From: Shimia sediminis
Lineage (GTDB): Bacteria; Pseudomonadota; Alphaproteobacteria; Rhodobacterales; Rhodobacteraceae
Assembly (NCBI RefSeq): GCF_003990645.1
Contig: NZ_RYZK01000003.1
Location: 248,001 to 312,000, forward strand
Direction: 5' to 3'
DNA length: 64,000 bases
A program made the position numbers and the translations under genes. Shown here piece by piece: positions 8,908 through 18,114 of this stretch. The notes under the pieces are model-generated. The model did not search any database and had not been told where the DNA came from. It worked only from the letters and a program-made list of their open reading frames with translations. The stretch's first letter is position 1, and each line of letters opens with the position of its first letter.

Positions 8908-9963
8908 TCAGACCAAGCGCACCGTGGTTCCGGACTTCGGGAGAGTGTTATTTTCCTGACAGGGATTGCAGCTTTCGCGGACCAGCAATTCAGGAGGCAA
9001 AAGCAAAGTTTGAGGCTCAGTTTCCGGGTTCTGGATGCGCTCCATCAAAAGGTTTACGATAGACCGACCCATATTTCGGTCGTCCAGGCTAATGGTGCTT
9101 AGTGCGGGGCTCGTCAACTGAAGCTCTTCAACGTTTTCGGAGGCGATTAACGCAAAGTCCCGGCCTGGCAGGACGCCTGCTTTCTGCAACCCCGCCTTGA
9201 GACCCAGTGTTACTATCGCATTGTACCCAATTGCCGCCGTGGCAGCGACCGGGCTTTCGACAAGCTCAGGCGCGATGTCAAATCCGCTTTTTCTGACAGG
9301 GCGCATTTCGAAAACCAGTGACTCCTCGAACGGCAAACCCAACTCGTCGAGAGCCATTCGATGACCGGTCAACCTATCTCGAAAGGATGAAATGCTTTCC
9401 ACTCCGCCGACGATTGCGATGCGCCTGTGCCCGAGGTTCACCAAATGACGTGTCGCCATGCGGCCGCCTTCTGCATCATCAAGCACTACTGCATCGATCG
9501 GGTAACCAGCCACCGTCCGCGTCGCGCAAACAATCGGCGGCGCGATCTCTTTGAATTGTTCGAGATGAACTGGTTCAGTGCCAATTGCGGGAACAAGTAT
9601 TATTCCGTCAGCGTTGTACTCGGACATTTTGCGGATGAACTCGGCCTGACGATCGAGGCTTTCGTTTGTATTGCACAAGAACGCGGTTCGCCCTTCTTCG
9701 GCCAGCGCGCGTTCAATTTCTGCCAGCAATGTGCTGTAGAATGGATCGGAGACGTTGTTAAGGATGATACCAACGGTATCCGTCTTTGCCTTTCGAAGAC
9801 CTGCCGCTGAGCGCTGGTAAACATAGCCGGATTCGCGCATTGCTTTGAGAACTTTGCTCCGAGTCGCGTCCGAGATGCGGCTGTTTTCCTTCATGGCGAG
9901 AGAGACAGTCGCCGTCGATACGCCCAGTTCTTTGGCAATCTGGCTTAAAGTCGGTTTTGGCAT
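8908..9963 (-). CDS. LacI-family transcriptional regulator of the catabolic block
   Basis: 351 residues. The N-terminal helix-turn-helix TLSQIAKELGVSTATVSLAM (residues 4-23) and the hinge region AAGLRKAKTDTVGII are typical of LacI/GalR proteins; the rest is a periplasmic-binding-protein-like sensor domain, as in repressors of sugar and sugar-acid genes. It is divergent from dctP. The 200-bp gap between them holds a perfect palindrome GTTAATCGATTAAC and a weaker copy, which also appear before soxB and the SDR gene. This makes it the likely regulator of all these units and of itself. The inducer is unknown. Confidence 0.93.
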   Translation of the reverse strand: MPKPTLSQIAKELGVSTATVSLAMKENSRISDATRSKVLKAMRESGYVYQRSAAGLRKAKTDTVGIILNNVSDPFYSTLLAEIERALAEEGRTAFLCNTNESLDRQAEFIRKMSEYNADGIILVPAIGTEPVHLEQFKEIAPPIVCATRTVAGYPIDAVVLDDAEGGRMATRHLVNLGHRRIAIVGGVESISSFRDRLTGHRMALDELGLPFEESLVFEMRPVRKSGFDIAPELVESPVAATAAIGYNAIVTLGLKAGLQKAGVLPGRDFALIASENVEELQLTSPALSTISLDDRNMGRSIVNLLMERIQNPETEPQTLLLPPELLVRESCNPCQENNTLPKSGTTVRLV

Positions 9964-10048
9964 TTTCTTGTTTTTTCAGTTGTTTAAATGCAGGTTGGCT
10001 CGCAATCATAGTGAATGCTCCCTGAATGCTATCGCTAAAACCGCACAA

Positions 10049-10062
10049 GTTAAACGATTTAA
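10049..10062. promoter_or_regulatory. Degenerate LacI-type operator upstream of dctP
   Basis: GTTAAACGATTTAA matches the palindrome GTTAATCGATTAAC at 11 of 14 positions. Its centre is 28 bp from that of the perfect copy at 10077, so the two could bind cooperating dimers. It lies between the divergent regulator and dctP genes. Confidence 0.5.
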
Positions 10063-10076
10063 ATTGATGTTGAGTG

Positions 10077-10090
10077 GTTAATCGATTAAC
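10077..10090. promoter_or_regulatory. Perfect LacI-type operator, lacI-dctP gap
   Basis: GTTAATCGATTAAC is an exact 14-bp palindrome with the central CG typical of LacI-family operators. The same 14 bases recur at 13473 and 21542. Here TTGATG at 10064 and TAACGT at 10087 with 17-bp spacing could be weak -35 and -10 elements for dctP, in which case the operator lies inside the core promoter and the bound protein would repress. Confidence 0.8.
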
Positions 10091-10163
10091 GTGAGGCTGC
10101 TCCTGAAGCTATGCGTGTGGACGCAATCAGGGGCGGACACACAACTGCTAACAGGGAGACATC

Positions 10164-11162
10164 ATGAAACTCATTTCCTCGCTTGCCCAAACCGTCGCCG
10201 CCGGTACTGCTGCTGCGCTCATCGCTGGGAGCGCCATGGCGGAGGACATCACGCTAAAATTCGCGGGGGTTCATCCTGTGAACCACTACGCAAACACAAT
10301 GTTGGAGCAAATCAAAACCGACATCGAAGCTGCTGATGTAGGCCTGACAGTCAAAGTATTCCCCGCTGGCCAACTCGGGTCGGGTGAAGAGCTTCTTGAC
10401 GATGCCATGCGCGGAAACATCGACCTGGTACACGGTTTCATTTATCCGAACCGTGCCAAGGCTTTGGAAATCCTGTCCCTGCCGTTCCTTGCGTCGACAC
10501 GGGCCGAAATCGATGCGGTGTATCGGGATTCCGACTCCGAATTCAACCAAATTCTCGACGAAACTTTTGATGGTTTGGGGCTGAACCTGATGGCCGTAGT
10601 CCCCGAAGGGTTCATTGGCATCGTCACAACGAAGAAGCCTGACAACCACGCAACGGCTGATGCCAAGAACATCAACATTCGTGTTTGGGGCTCGCAAATT
10701 GCAAAATCGCTGGTTGAGACCATCGGCTATAATGCGACAACTATGAACTGGGGCGAAGTGTTCGCCGCGCTGCAGTCCGGCGCGGTTGACGGCGCCATCT
10801 GCTGCACAGCAGAGCAGGCTTATACCGCATTTGCGCAAAGTGATGTAGGCGACTACTTCATTCCTTACAACGCGACCGTCGAAATGACAGCATATTATGC
10901 CAGTGGTGAAACCTGGAACAAGCTGAGTGACGAGCAGAGGATCGTGGTTCAATCCGCGTTCACCAAGGCGGCTAATGACTTCGCTGACCACGCTCTTTCG
11001 GTGGAAGACGAATTCCTCGAAAAACTGCAGGAGAGTGGTTATGAAATTCTCGACATTACCGACGAAGAGCGCGGTGCCTTGGCCGCAACAGTTCGCGAAA
11101 CGGTTTGGCCGCAGGCGGCCGATATTGTTGGCGCGGACGTTCTGGATCGCCTGACCAATTAA
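10164..11162 (+). CDS. dctP: TRAP transporter substrate-binding protein (DctP family)
   Basis: 332 residues. The signal peptide MKLISSLAQTVAAGTAAALI ends near SAMAE, so the mature protein is periplasmic. TRAP binding proteins capture organic acids and related anions for sodium-driven uptake. Family features include the VHPVNHYANTMLEQI start, the PAGQLGSGEELLDDAMRGNID segment and the NIRVWGS motif whose Arg normally contacts the substrate carboxylate. It is the first gene of dctPQM, placed after the LacI operator pair. The carboxylate-binding Arg suggests an acidic ligand; identity unknown. Confidence 0.95.
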   Translation: MKLISSLAQTVAAGTAAALIAGSAMAEDITLKFAGVHPVNHYANTMLEQIKTDIEAADVGLTVKVFPAGQLGSGEELLDDAMRGNIDLVHGFIYPNRAKALEILSLPFLASTRAEIDAVYRDSDSEFNQILDETFDGLGLNLMAVVPEGFIGIVTTKKPDNHATADAKNINIRVWGSQIAKSLVETIGYNATTMNWGEVFAALQSGAVDGAICCTAEQAYTAFAQSDVGDYFIPYNATVEMTAYYASGETWNKLSDEQRIVVQSAFTKAANDFADHALSVEDEFLEKLQESGYEILDITDEERGALAATVRETVWPQAADIVGADVLDRLTN

Positions 11163-11228
11163 CGAATGGTGAAGGGCTGGGTTCCGAAAACGGAATCCAG
11201 CCTTTTGCGCCAGGAGGGAGGAAATGTA

Positions 11229-11789
11229 TTGGACGAGGTTCTGGAAAACTTACCCAAAGGCTTGGCCGGCTTTGTCAAATTCGCGCTGAAGATCCAGGTC
11301 TTTCTGATCTCGATTTTCACACTGATTATGGGCGTCACATTTTTCTTTGTCGTGGTGTTTCGCTATGGCTTCAGAGCCGATTTGTTCGCCTACGAAGAGT
11401 GGCTGCTGATCATATGTTTCTGGCTCTACTTTTTAGGGAGCGCTGTCGGAACTTACGAGAAGGTTCATATCAATGCCGATCTCCTGACGCACATAATCGA
11501 AAACCCGAAGATCGCGTTTTATCGAACCCTGTTGGTTCACATCATTGAACTCGGCGTGACCCTGGTGCTCTTGTATTGGTCAGTCATGATGATCCTTGAT
11601 GAGCTGAGCTTTTATCCCAACCTGCAGGCGACAAACGCGCTACGTATTCCGTTCATTCTGCCGCGTTTGGCGATGCCCGTCGGGTTTGCGTTCATGGCGT
11701 TTTACACGCTTTTACACATCTACGTGGAAATCAAAACGCGCCACATCGTGGATCCCCCTATTTCGGAAAAACCTCCGGAAATTCCCTGA
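11229..11789 (+). CDS. dctQ: TRAP transporter small permease (DctQ family)
   Basis: 186 residues from a TTG at 11229, which stands six bases after the strong ribosome site GGAGGGAGGAA. An in-frame ATG at 11166, three bases after dctP, would add 21 residues with no good ribosome site, so I prefer the TTG. The protein has four hydrophobic helices, with the family-type segment YEEWLLIICFWLYFLGSAVG in the second. It pairs with DctM to form the sodium-coupled permease. Confidence 0.88.
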   Translation: MDEVLENLPKGLAGFVKFALKIQVFLISIFTLIMGVTFFFVVVFRYGFRADLFAYEEWLLIICFWLYFLGSAVGTYEKVHINADLLTHIIENPKIAFYRTLLVHIIELGVTLVLLYWSVMMILDELSFYPNLQATNALRIPFILPRLAMPVGFAFMAFYTLLHIYVEIKTRHIVDPPISEKPPEIP

Positions 11790-11832
11790 TCAACAAGATG
11801 TATTGCGTCGGAAAACAGCTTGAGGCAAACAA

Positions 11833-13122
11833 ATGCTCATCCTACTTAGCCTAGTGGTGCTCTGCACCCTCCTGATTATCGGTGTTAGTGTTCCACTTGC
11901 GTTCGGGGGCGTCCTTATCCTGATCGGGGTGTTCGGGGGTCATGATACATTGGCGTTCATGCCCACTGGGCATTGGAAGGTAAACACCATTGTACTATTG
12001 GCGATCCCGCTTTTTATTCTAGCTGGGATTCTAATGGAGCGCGGGCGGATCGCCCAACCCCTCGTCGCGCTCGCTGAACTTCTGGTTGGGAACATCAAGG
12101 GCGGCTTGACGGCGGCGTCGGTGTTTGCCAGTGCCATCTTCGGTTCGATTTCGGGCAGTGCGGCGGCCACTTTAACCTGTATCGGTGGCATCATGATGCC
12201 GCATCTCCGCACCGCGAAGTACCCTGAAGGCATGTCTGCGGCGTTGCTGGTTGCTGCATGTCCGCTGGGGTTGTTGATCCCACCGAGCGCTACGATGATC
12301 CTGTATGCCTGGGTCACGCAGCAATCGGTTCTGCGCTGTTTTCTCTCGACAGTTATTCCCGGACTGATCTTGGTGCTGCTGCTGTGCATTGTGAATTTCT
12401 TCATGCTGCGCAAGAATAACGACCTCCTTTTGGTCGGCGATGTCGAAAGTTTCCCCAAAGAATTGATGGGCCGTTCTTTCAAGGCAATCCCGGCGCTGAT
12501 GATGCCGGTCATCATTCTTGGAGGGATTTATGGCGGGATCATGACGCCAACCGAAGCTGCCGGTGTTGCGGTGGTTTACGCAATCCCGATCGGCTTCTGG
12601 GTGTATCGCGGTTTGACCTGGGAGTCATTCAAAGAGTCGCTTCGCACCTCGGCCGTGACCATCGGTGTGGTGATGGTGATGGCGACAATGGTGCTGATCG
12701 TGAGCCGGTTCCTGATCTTCGAAGACATTCCCGGGCTCGCCAAAGGCATCATCTTTTCAGTTTCCGACAATCCGATTGTTGTGTTGCTGATGGTGAATCT
12801 GGTTATGATTTTGATCGGAATGCTGATGGATGACGTGTCCGGTCTTCTGCTCTCGGCGCCTCTGTTGCTGCCCATCGTACAAAGCGTTGGAATGGACCCG
12901 GTTCATTTTGCCGCTGTGTTGGGCGTCAATCTGGGAATGGCAAATATCACGCCGCCCACTGCACCCCTGTTGTATCTGGGTGCGCGGGTCACACAGGTAC
13001 CGGTCAACAAGATTCTCGGGCCCACGATGGTCTTCATCGTGTTGGCCTGGCTGCCGACGCTGGTGCTCACAACGTTTTTGCCGCAAACGGCAATGTGGCT
13101 GCCGAAATTGTTGCTGGGTTAA
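11833..13122 (+). CDS. dctM: TRAP transporter large permease (DctM family)
   Basis: 429 residues, about twelve membrane segments. The family patterns ILAGILMERGRIAQPLV, FGSISGSAAATLTCIGGIMMP and LLIPPSATMILYAW are present, and GVNLGMANITPPTAPLLYL is near the C-terminus. This subunit carries the substrate across the membrane. It starts 43 bases after dctQ and is followed by a terminator-like hairpin, so dctPQM is one transcript. Confidence 0.95.
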   Translation: MLILLSLVVLCTLLIIGVSVPLAFGGVLILIGVFGGHDTLAFMPTGHWKVNTIVLLAIPLFILAGILMERGRIAQPLVALAELLVGNIKGGLTAASVFASAIFGSISGSAAATLTCIGGIMMPHLRTAKYPEGMSAALLVAACPLGLLIPPSATMILYAWVTQQSVLRCFLSTVIPGLILVLLLCIVNFFMLRKNNDLLLVGDVESFPKELMGRSFKAIPALMMPVIILGGIYGGIMTPTEAAGVAVVYAIPIGFWVYRGLTWESFKESLRTSAVTIGVVMVMATMVLIVSRFLIFEDIPGLAKGIIFSVSDNPIVVLLMVNLVMILIGMLMDDVSGLLLSAPLLLPIVQSVGMDPVHFAAVLGVNLGMANITPPTAPLLYLGARVTQVPVNKILGPTMVFIVLAWLPTLVLTTFLPQTAMWLPKLLLG

Positions 13123-13135
13123 CCAGAAAGGAAAA

Positions 13136-13163
13136 AGCCGGCGGGTTTAGCTCGCTGGCTTTC
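13136..13163 (+). terminator. Terminator-like hairpin after dctM
   Basis: AGCCGGCGGG and CTCGCTGGCT pair with two G-T or mismatch positions around the loop TTTAG, followed by TTCT. It begins 14 bases after the dctM stop. The T-run is short, so the terminator may be leaky. Confidence 0.6.
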
Positions 13164-13215
13164 TAGAGGTTGATTGCATGCGTTGCGGTACTATTCGCGC
13201 ATGCGTCATCGAGTG

Positions 13216-13311
13216 TCATACGTTCAAGCTGATAACCAGTGTAGCAACAACGCTCAGTCCGAGAGCTACGCCGATAAAATAGTTGACACATGATTTGATA
13301 CTAGCAGTCAT
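13216..13311 (-). CDS. 31-residue putative membrane peptide, divergent from soxB
   Basis: This small frame runs from ATG at 13311 to TGA at 13216. It encodes a short polar N-terminus (MTASIKSCVNYF) and one continuous hydrophobic helix (IGVALGLSVVATLVISL). A strong ribosome site, AAGGAAGGGAACCC, sits just before the ATG. A degenerate copy of the LacI operator lies 50 bp upstream at 13361. The peptide has no family I recognise. Single-helix peptides of this size often modulate a membrane transporter or enzyme, and dctM is next door, but that role is inference. Confidence 0.6.
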   Translation of the reverse strand: MTASIKSCVNYFIGVALGLSVVATLVISLNV

Positions 13312-13360
13312 GTTGGGTTCCCTTCCTTTGGAGGTTAAGCAGACGACTCAAGTGTCATCG

Positions 13361-13374
13361 CTTAATCGAATAAC
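13361..13374. promoter_or_regulatory. Degenerate LacI-type operator before the 31-residue peptide
   Basis: CTTAATCGAATAAC matches GTTAATCGATTAAC at 12 of 14 positions. It stands 50 bp upstream of the small peptide start and about 100 bp from the perfect site at 13473, a spacing that would allow looping between the two. Confidence 0.55.
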
Positions 13375-13472
13375 TAACTTGAGGCGCCGGTAGCACTAGA
13401 TCTTTTGCATTGTTGTCATGCAAACTACGCATGCCTGTGCCGTGTTTACAGTTTGTGTTTGACTGCTGTTAA

Positions 13473-13486
13473 GTTAATCGATTAAC
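13473..13486. promoter_or_regulatory. Perfect LacI-type operator before soxB
   Basis: Second exact copy of GTTAATCGATTAAC. TTGACT at 13459 is a plausible -35, with TAACGT at 13483 as the -10, so the operator would overlap the core promoter of the soxB operon. The soxB start is about 120 bp downstream. The remainder of the 13123-13603 gap is AT-richer than the flanking genes and holds only the small peptide gene, these sites and the dctM hairpin. Confidence 0.8.
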
Positions 13487-13606
13487 GTTCCTCTAAAACA
13501 CCTAGCCTGAAGGCCGAATCGGGCCCCGCGAAAGGCAGAAGATGCGACCTGGCACCGAAAACTGTTCGTCAAGTGGGATGTCTTATCCCGGCAGAAAGAG
13601 AATGTG

Positions 13607-14857
13607 ATGAAGTACTCGGGGTTCAGAGTCATCAGGGAGGCCTTGACCGGCCACAGAGGGTGGGGTCCGGCATGGCGTGATCCTGAGCCGAAAGACCAGT
13701 ACGACATAATTGTCGTTGGAGGTGGTGGCCACGGTCTGGCCACGGCGCATTACCTGTCGAGCGTGTATAGGGAACTCAGTGTTGTGGTTCTTGAAAAGAG
13801 CTGGATCGGCTCGGGCAATGTCGGGCGTAACACAACACTTGTGCGCTCCAATTACATGTTGGCCGAGAACACGAAATTCTACGGCATGAGTCTGAAGCTC
13901 TGGGAAAATCTGGAGCAGGACCTGAACTATAACGCGATGGTGAGCCAGCGCGGTATTCTGGCTCTGCATCACGACGATGGGGGCAGGGATGCACAACTTC
14001 GTCTGGCAAATACCATGCGCATGGCCGGCGGCGATGGTGAGATGCTCGATGTCGATCAAATCCGTAAATTGTATCCCGGCCTTGATTTCAACAACCCGCT
14101 CTTTCCCATAACCGGCGGATTTATTCACCGTCGGGGTGGTACGGCACGTCACGATGCCGTGACCTGGGGATATGCCCGCGCAGCGGACAGGCGAGGCGTG
14201 GATATCATCCAGAACTGTGAAGTCACCGGATTTCGGATTGAAAACGGCAAGTGCATTGGTGTGGAAACAACGCGCGGCTTCATCGGCGGCAAAAAGACAG
14301 GCGTGGCCGTAGCTGGCCGATCCAGTCAGCTAATGGCGAAGGCTGGATTGCGTCTGCCGATTGAAAGCCATGTTCTGCAGGCTTTTGTGACCGAGGGTTT
14401 GAAGCCGCTCCTCCCCGGCGTTGTCACCTATGGCGCCGGTCATTTCTACATCAGCCAGTCAGACAAGGGCGGGTTGGTTTTCGGCGGCGACTTGGATGCT
14501 TACAACAGCTACGCGCAGCGCGGCAACATCGCGGTCTTGGATTCGGTTCTGGAGGGCGGGCTGTCGCTGCTTCCGATTATGTCGCGCGCGCGGCTGCTGC
14601 GCAGCTGGGGTGGAATAATGGACATGTCGATGGATGGTTCTCCGATTATCGACAAAACCCACATCGATGGGCTCTATTTCAATGGCGGATGGTGTTACGG
14701 CGGCTTCAAGGCCACCCCGGCTTCGGGCATGTGTTTTGCCCACCTTCTGAGCACAGACCAGCCCCATGAAAACGCTGCTGGTTTCCGACTTGACCGGTTT
14801 CGCCGCGGCTATGTGATCGACGAAAACGGGGTTGGTCCAACCCCAAATCTTCATTGA
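13607..14857 (+). CDS. soxB: Sarcosine oxidase beta-subunit-like flavoenzyme
   Basis: 416 residues from ATG 13607; a GTG at 13604 is directly in front. SoxB carries the amine-oxidising FAD site of heterotetrameric sarcosine oxidase. The FAD-binding motif DIIVVGGGGHGLATAHYL begins near residue 32, and RRGGTARHDAVTWGYARAAD near residue 180 is the conserved region around the covalent flavin in the family. SMDGSPIIDKT and GWCYGGFKATPASG complete the family pattern. It is the first gene of soxBDAG. The true substrate could be sarcosine or another secondary amine. Confidence 0.92.
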   Translation: MKYSGFRVIREALTGHRGWGPAWRDPEPKDQYDIIVVGGGGHGLATAHYLSSVYRELSVVVLEKSWIGSGNVGRNTTLVRSNYMLAENTKFYGMSLKLWENLEQDLNYNAMVSQRGILALHHDDGGRDAQLRLANTMRMAGGDGEMLDVDQIRKLYPGLDFNNPLFPITGGFIHRRGGTARHDAVTWGYARAADRRGVDIIQNCEVTGFRIENGKCIGVETTRGFIGGKKTGVAVAGRSSQLMAKAGLRLPIESHVLQAFVTEGLKPLLPGVVTYGAGHFYISQSDKGGLVFGGDLDAYNSYAQRGNIAVLDSVLEGGLSLLPIMSRARLLRSWGGIMDMSMDGSPIIDKTHIDGLYFNGGWCYGGFKATPASGMCFAHLLSTDQPHENAAGFRLDRFRRGYVIDENGVGPTPNLH

Positions 14858-14869
14858 AAGAGGCTGGCG

Positions 14870-15157
14870 ATGCTCATCAATCACCCTCTACTCGGTCCGC
14901 GCGATGCGCAGGAGTTCATCTATCTCGGTGACGCTCGCCTGATTGATCGGCCAGATTGGCAGGCCGCAGATGCTCAAGAACAGTTCTTTGAATACACGTA
15001 TCTTCGCGACAATCCCGCTGGTGAGCACAAAGAGCTTTGGTTTCATGAATATGGCGACCGCTCCTGGCTGGTTGTGACCCGAAATACCGTGACCCATGAA
15101 ATCACTCATGTTGAATTGGCCTCCGAGGCGGCCCGTGCGAGAGGGCGCAGCAAATGA
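14870..15157 (+). CDS. soxD: Sarcosine oxidase delta-subunit-like protein lacking zinc cysteines
   Basis: 95 residues. SoxD is the small structural subunit of heterotetrameric sarcosine oxidase. Known SoxD proteins bind zinc through three cysteines and a histidine near positions 6, 9, 59 and 63. Here the N-terminus reads NHPLLGPRD instead of a CPxCGPRD type, His59 is kept and position 63 is Asp; the protein contains no cysteine at all. The TVTHEI segment typical of the family is intact. It overlaps soxA by four bases (ATGA). Confidence 0.88.
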   Translation: MLINHPLLGPRDAQEFIYLGDARLIDRPDWQAADAQEQFFEYTYLRDNPAGEHKELWFHEYGDRSWLVVTRNTVTHEITHVELASEAARARGRSK

Positions 15158-18114
15158 CACAGAAACTTCGCCTTGACGGCGGCAGACTCGATCGCACAAA
15201 AGCGTTGAATTTTACTTTCGACGGCCAGGCCTTTCAGGGATATGAGGGTGACACGCTGGCCTCGGCCTTGATGGCAAATGGCGTGCGCCTGATCGGTCGG
15301 TCGTTCAAATACCACCGTCCGCGCGGCGTATTCACTTCTGGTTCGGAAGAGCCGAATGCACTGGTCGAATTGCGCAGCGATGCACGGCAGGAACCCAATA
15401 CACGCGCGACGGTAGCTGAACTTTTTGATGGGTTGGATGCAAGGTCACAAAACCGCGGGCCATCGCTTCGTTGGGATCCGCTGGCAATCAACGATCTATT
15501 CTCGAATTTTCTGACCGCTGGTTTCTACTACAAAACCTTCATGTGGCCGAAAAGTTTTTGGGAGAAGCTCTATGAACCTGCGATCCGTCGGGCTGCTGGC
15601 CTGGGTAGCCTGTCGATGCAGGATGATCCGGATGAATATGACAAAGGGTTCCTGCATTGCGATTTGCTGGTGATTGGTGCCGGCCCGGCGGGCCTGATGG
15701 CCGCGCAGATTGCTGGGCGGGCAGGGGCCAGAGTCATTGTTGCAGATGAAGATTTCCTTATGGGCGGTCGGCTTAATGCCGAGCGACAGGAGGTCGGTGG
15801 CATGGCTGGCCATGATTGGGCTGCATCGGTCGTTTCTGAACTGCATTCGATGGATAATGTGCGCGTCATGCCGAGAACCTCGATTATCGGGGCTTACGAT
15901 CATGGCACCTATGGCGCAGTCGAGCGCGTGCAGGATCACATTCATACACCCGTCTCCGGTAAGCCTCGCCAGATTTTGTGGCGGATCTACTCGAAACGTG
16001 CGGTCCTTTGCGCTGGTGCCACTGAGCGCCCGATTGCCTTTCCCAATAACGACCGCCCCGGCATCTCCCTGGCGGCATCTCTGCGCGCGTATGCCAACCG
16101 CTGGGCGACGGCGCCCGCCAGCAGGGTGGCGGTGTTCACCAACAATGACGATGGGCACCGCACAGCAGCGGACCTGATGGCCAGAGGCGTCGACGTAGCG
16201 GCGGTCGTGGATGTGCGCCAGAAAGCTGCGAAATTGTCTGATGCGCGTTTGATTGCTGGCGCTCAAGTTATCGGCACAAAGGGTCGACAGGGATTGAAAA
16301 GCATCCGGGTGCGGCACAGTGACGGCCGGCTGGAAACTATATCTTGCGGTGCTTTGGGCGTTTCGGGTGGCTGGAACCCGAATGTGCACATGACTTGCCA
16401 CCAGAATGGCCGCCCGGTTTGGGATGAGGACATTGCCGCTTTTGTGCCGGGCGCAGATCTGCCGCCCGGAATGTCGGTTGCTGGCGCGGCTAAGGGGTTG
16501 TTCACGACTACCGATGCCTTGCGCAACGGGGCTGAGGAAGCCAGTGCCATATTATCAGACCTGGGTTTTGCGTCCGGTGGTGCCACGGAACTGCCACAGG
16601 CCGATGACGCGGCCTATGAACATGAGCCGATCTATCACGTCACCCATGGCAAAGGTCGAGCCTGGCTCGACTTGCAGAATGATGTGACCGTCAAGGACGT
16701 GAAGCTCGCACATCAGGAAAATTTCCGGTCGGTCGAGCATCTCAAGCGCTACACTACACTTGGCATGGCGACGGACCAAGGCAAGACCTCGAATGTGGGT
16801 GCTTTGGCTGTGATGGCCGAGTTGACCGGAAAATCCATCCCGGAAACCGGCACCACTGTCTTCCGCCCTCCGTATACGCCGGTGACAGTGGGTGCTTTTG
16901 GTGGCCGGAGCGTGGGCGCGCACTATCGCCCGATCCGCAAGACGCCGAGCCACAAATGGGCCGAGGAGAATGGTGCCCCCCTTGTTCGTGCTGGCAATTG
17001 GCTTCGTGCCCGCTGGTTTCCAAAGTCAGGTGAAACCCACTGGCGTGAATCGGTTGACCGTGAGGTCATGCACGTACGTAGCAAAGTCGGCATTTGCGAT
17101 GTGAGCACCCTTGGCAAGATCGATGTTCAGGGCGCGGATGCCGCAGCTTTCCTGAACAAGGTTTATGCAAATGGCTTTGCCAAACTTGCAGTTGGAAAGG
17201 TGCGCTATGGTCTGATGTTGCGGGAAGAAGGTATCCTTTATGATGACGGTACTGCCGCGCGTCTGGGCGAAGATCATTTCGTGATTACGACCACGACCGC
17301 AAACGCTGCGCTTGTTTTGCGCAACATGGAATTCGCGCGGCAATGTCTGTGGCCCGATATGGATGTGCAGCTCATCTCGACCACCGAGGCATGGGCCCAG
17401 TTTGCCGTGGCAGGCCCCAAGTCTCGCGAACTATTGCAACGTGTTGTGGATGAAAAATTCGACATCACTAACGAAACTTTCCCGTTTATGGCGTGCGGAG
17501 AATTATCTGTCTGCGATGGGCTTCGGGCCCGTCTCTTCCGGATCTCATTCTCTGGCGAACTGGCATATGAAATCGCGGTACCAGCCCGCTATGGCGCCGC
17601 AATGTGGCGCCGCATGCTTGAGCTCGGCAAGGATCTGGATGTGATCCCCTATGGGGTTGAAGCGCTGGATGTGATGCGGATTGAAAAGGGTCACCCCACG
17701 GGACGGGAACTCGATGGAACCACTACCGCCCTGAACATGGGAATGGAGCGGATGGTATCGCGCAAGAAAGACAGTATCGGCAGCGTGCTTGATCAACGCG
17801 AGGGTATGATCCGCACAGATGGCCTGCGCCTTGTTGGCTTGAAACCGGTAAATACGAGTGAAACGTTTACGGCCGGAACCAATCTGGTCAATGACGGTGC
17901 GGAAATTGTTATCAACAACGATCAGGGCCGTGTGACCTCGGCGTGTTTTTCGCCCAGTCTCGGCCATTGCATTGGCCTGGCGCTGTTGAAAAACGGCGAT
18001 GCCCGGATGGGCGAGGTAGTACGCGTTGTCAGCCCGGCCCAAAACACCGACGTGAAAGTCGAAGTTACCACCACGCATTTCTTTGATCCGGATGGGGGGC
18101 GTCTTCGTGCATGA
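15154..18114 (+). CDS. soxA: Sarcosine oxidase alpha-subunit-like protein
   Basis: 986 residues, the usual length. The N-terminal part (about 20-105) resembles a ferredoxin-like fold without cysteines (FTFDGQAFQGYEGDTLASAL, RSFKYHRPRG). A nucleotide-binding region with LLVIGAGPAGLMAAQIAGRA starts near residue 170. The last 380 residues are an aminomethyltransferase (GCV_T) domain, which in this enzyme moves the released one-carbon unit to tetrahydrofolate as 5,10-methylene-THF. The presence of this domain argues for an N-methyl or N-methylene amine substrate. Confidence 0.94.
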   Translation: MTQKLRLDGGRLDRTKALNFTFDGQAFQGYEGDTLASALMANGVRLIGRSFKYHRPRGVFTSGSEEPNALVELRSDARQEPNTRATVAELFDGLDARSQNRGPSLRWDPLAINDLFSNFLTAGFYYKTFMWPKSFWEKLYEPAIRRAAGLGSLSMQDDPDEYDKGFLHCDLLVIGAGPAGLMAAQIAGRAGARVIVADEDFLMGGRLNAERQEVGGMAGHDWAASVVSELHSMDNVRVMPRTSIIGAYDHGTYGAVERVQDHIHTPVSGKPRQILWRIYSKRAVLCAGATERPIAFPNNDRPGISLAASLRAYANRWATAPASRVAVFTNNDDGHRTAADLMARGVDVAAVVDVRQKAAKLSDARLIAGAQVIGTKGRQGLKSIRVRHSDGRLETISCGALGVSGGWNPNVHMTCHQNGRPVWDEDIAAFVPGADLPPGMSVAGAAKGLFTTTDALRNGAEEASAILSDLGFASGGATELPQADDAAYEHEPIYHVTHGKGRAWLDLQNDVTVKDVKLAHQENFRSVEHLKRYTTLGMATDQGKTSNVGALAVMAELTGKSIPETGTTVFRPPYTPVTVGAFGGRSVGAHYRPIRKTPSHKWAEENGAPLVRAGNWLRARWFPKSGETHWRESVDREVMHVRSKVGICDVSTLGKIDVQGADAAAFLNKVYANGFAKLAVGKVRYGLMLREEGILYDDGTAARLGEDHFVITTTTANAALVLRNMEFARQCLWPDMDVQLISTTEAWAQFAVAGPKSRELLQRVVDEKFDITNETFPFMACGELSVCDGLRARLFRISFSGELAYEIAVPARYGAAMWRRMLELGKDLDVIPYGVEALDVMRIEKGHPTGRELDGTTTALNMGMERMVSRKKDSIGSVLDQREGMIRTDGLRLVGLKPVNTSETFTAGTNLVNDGAEIVINNDQGRVTSACFSPSLGHCIGLALLKNGDARMGEVVRVVSPAQNTDVKVEVTTTHFFDPDGGRLRA

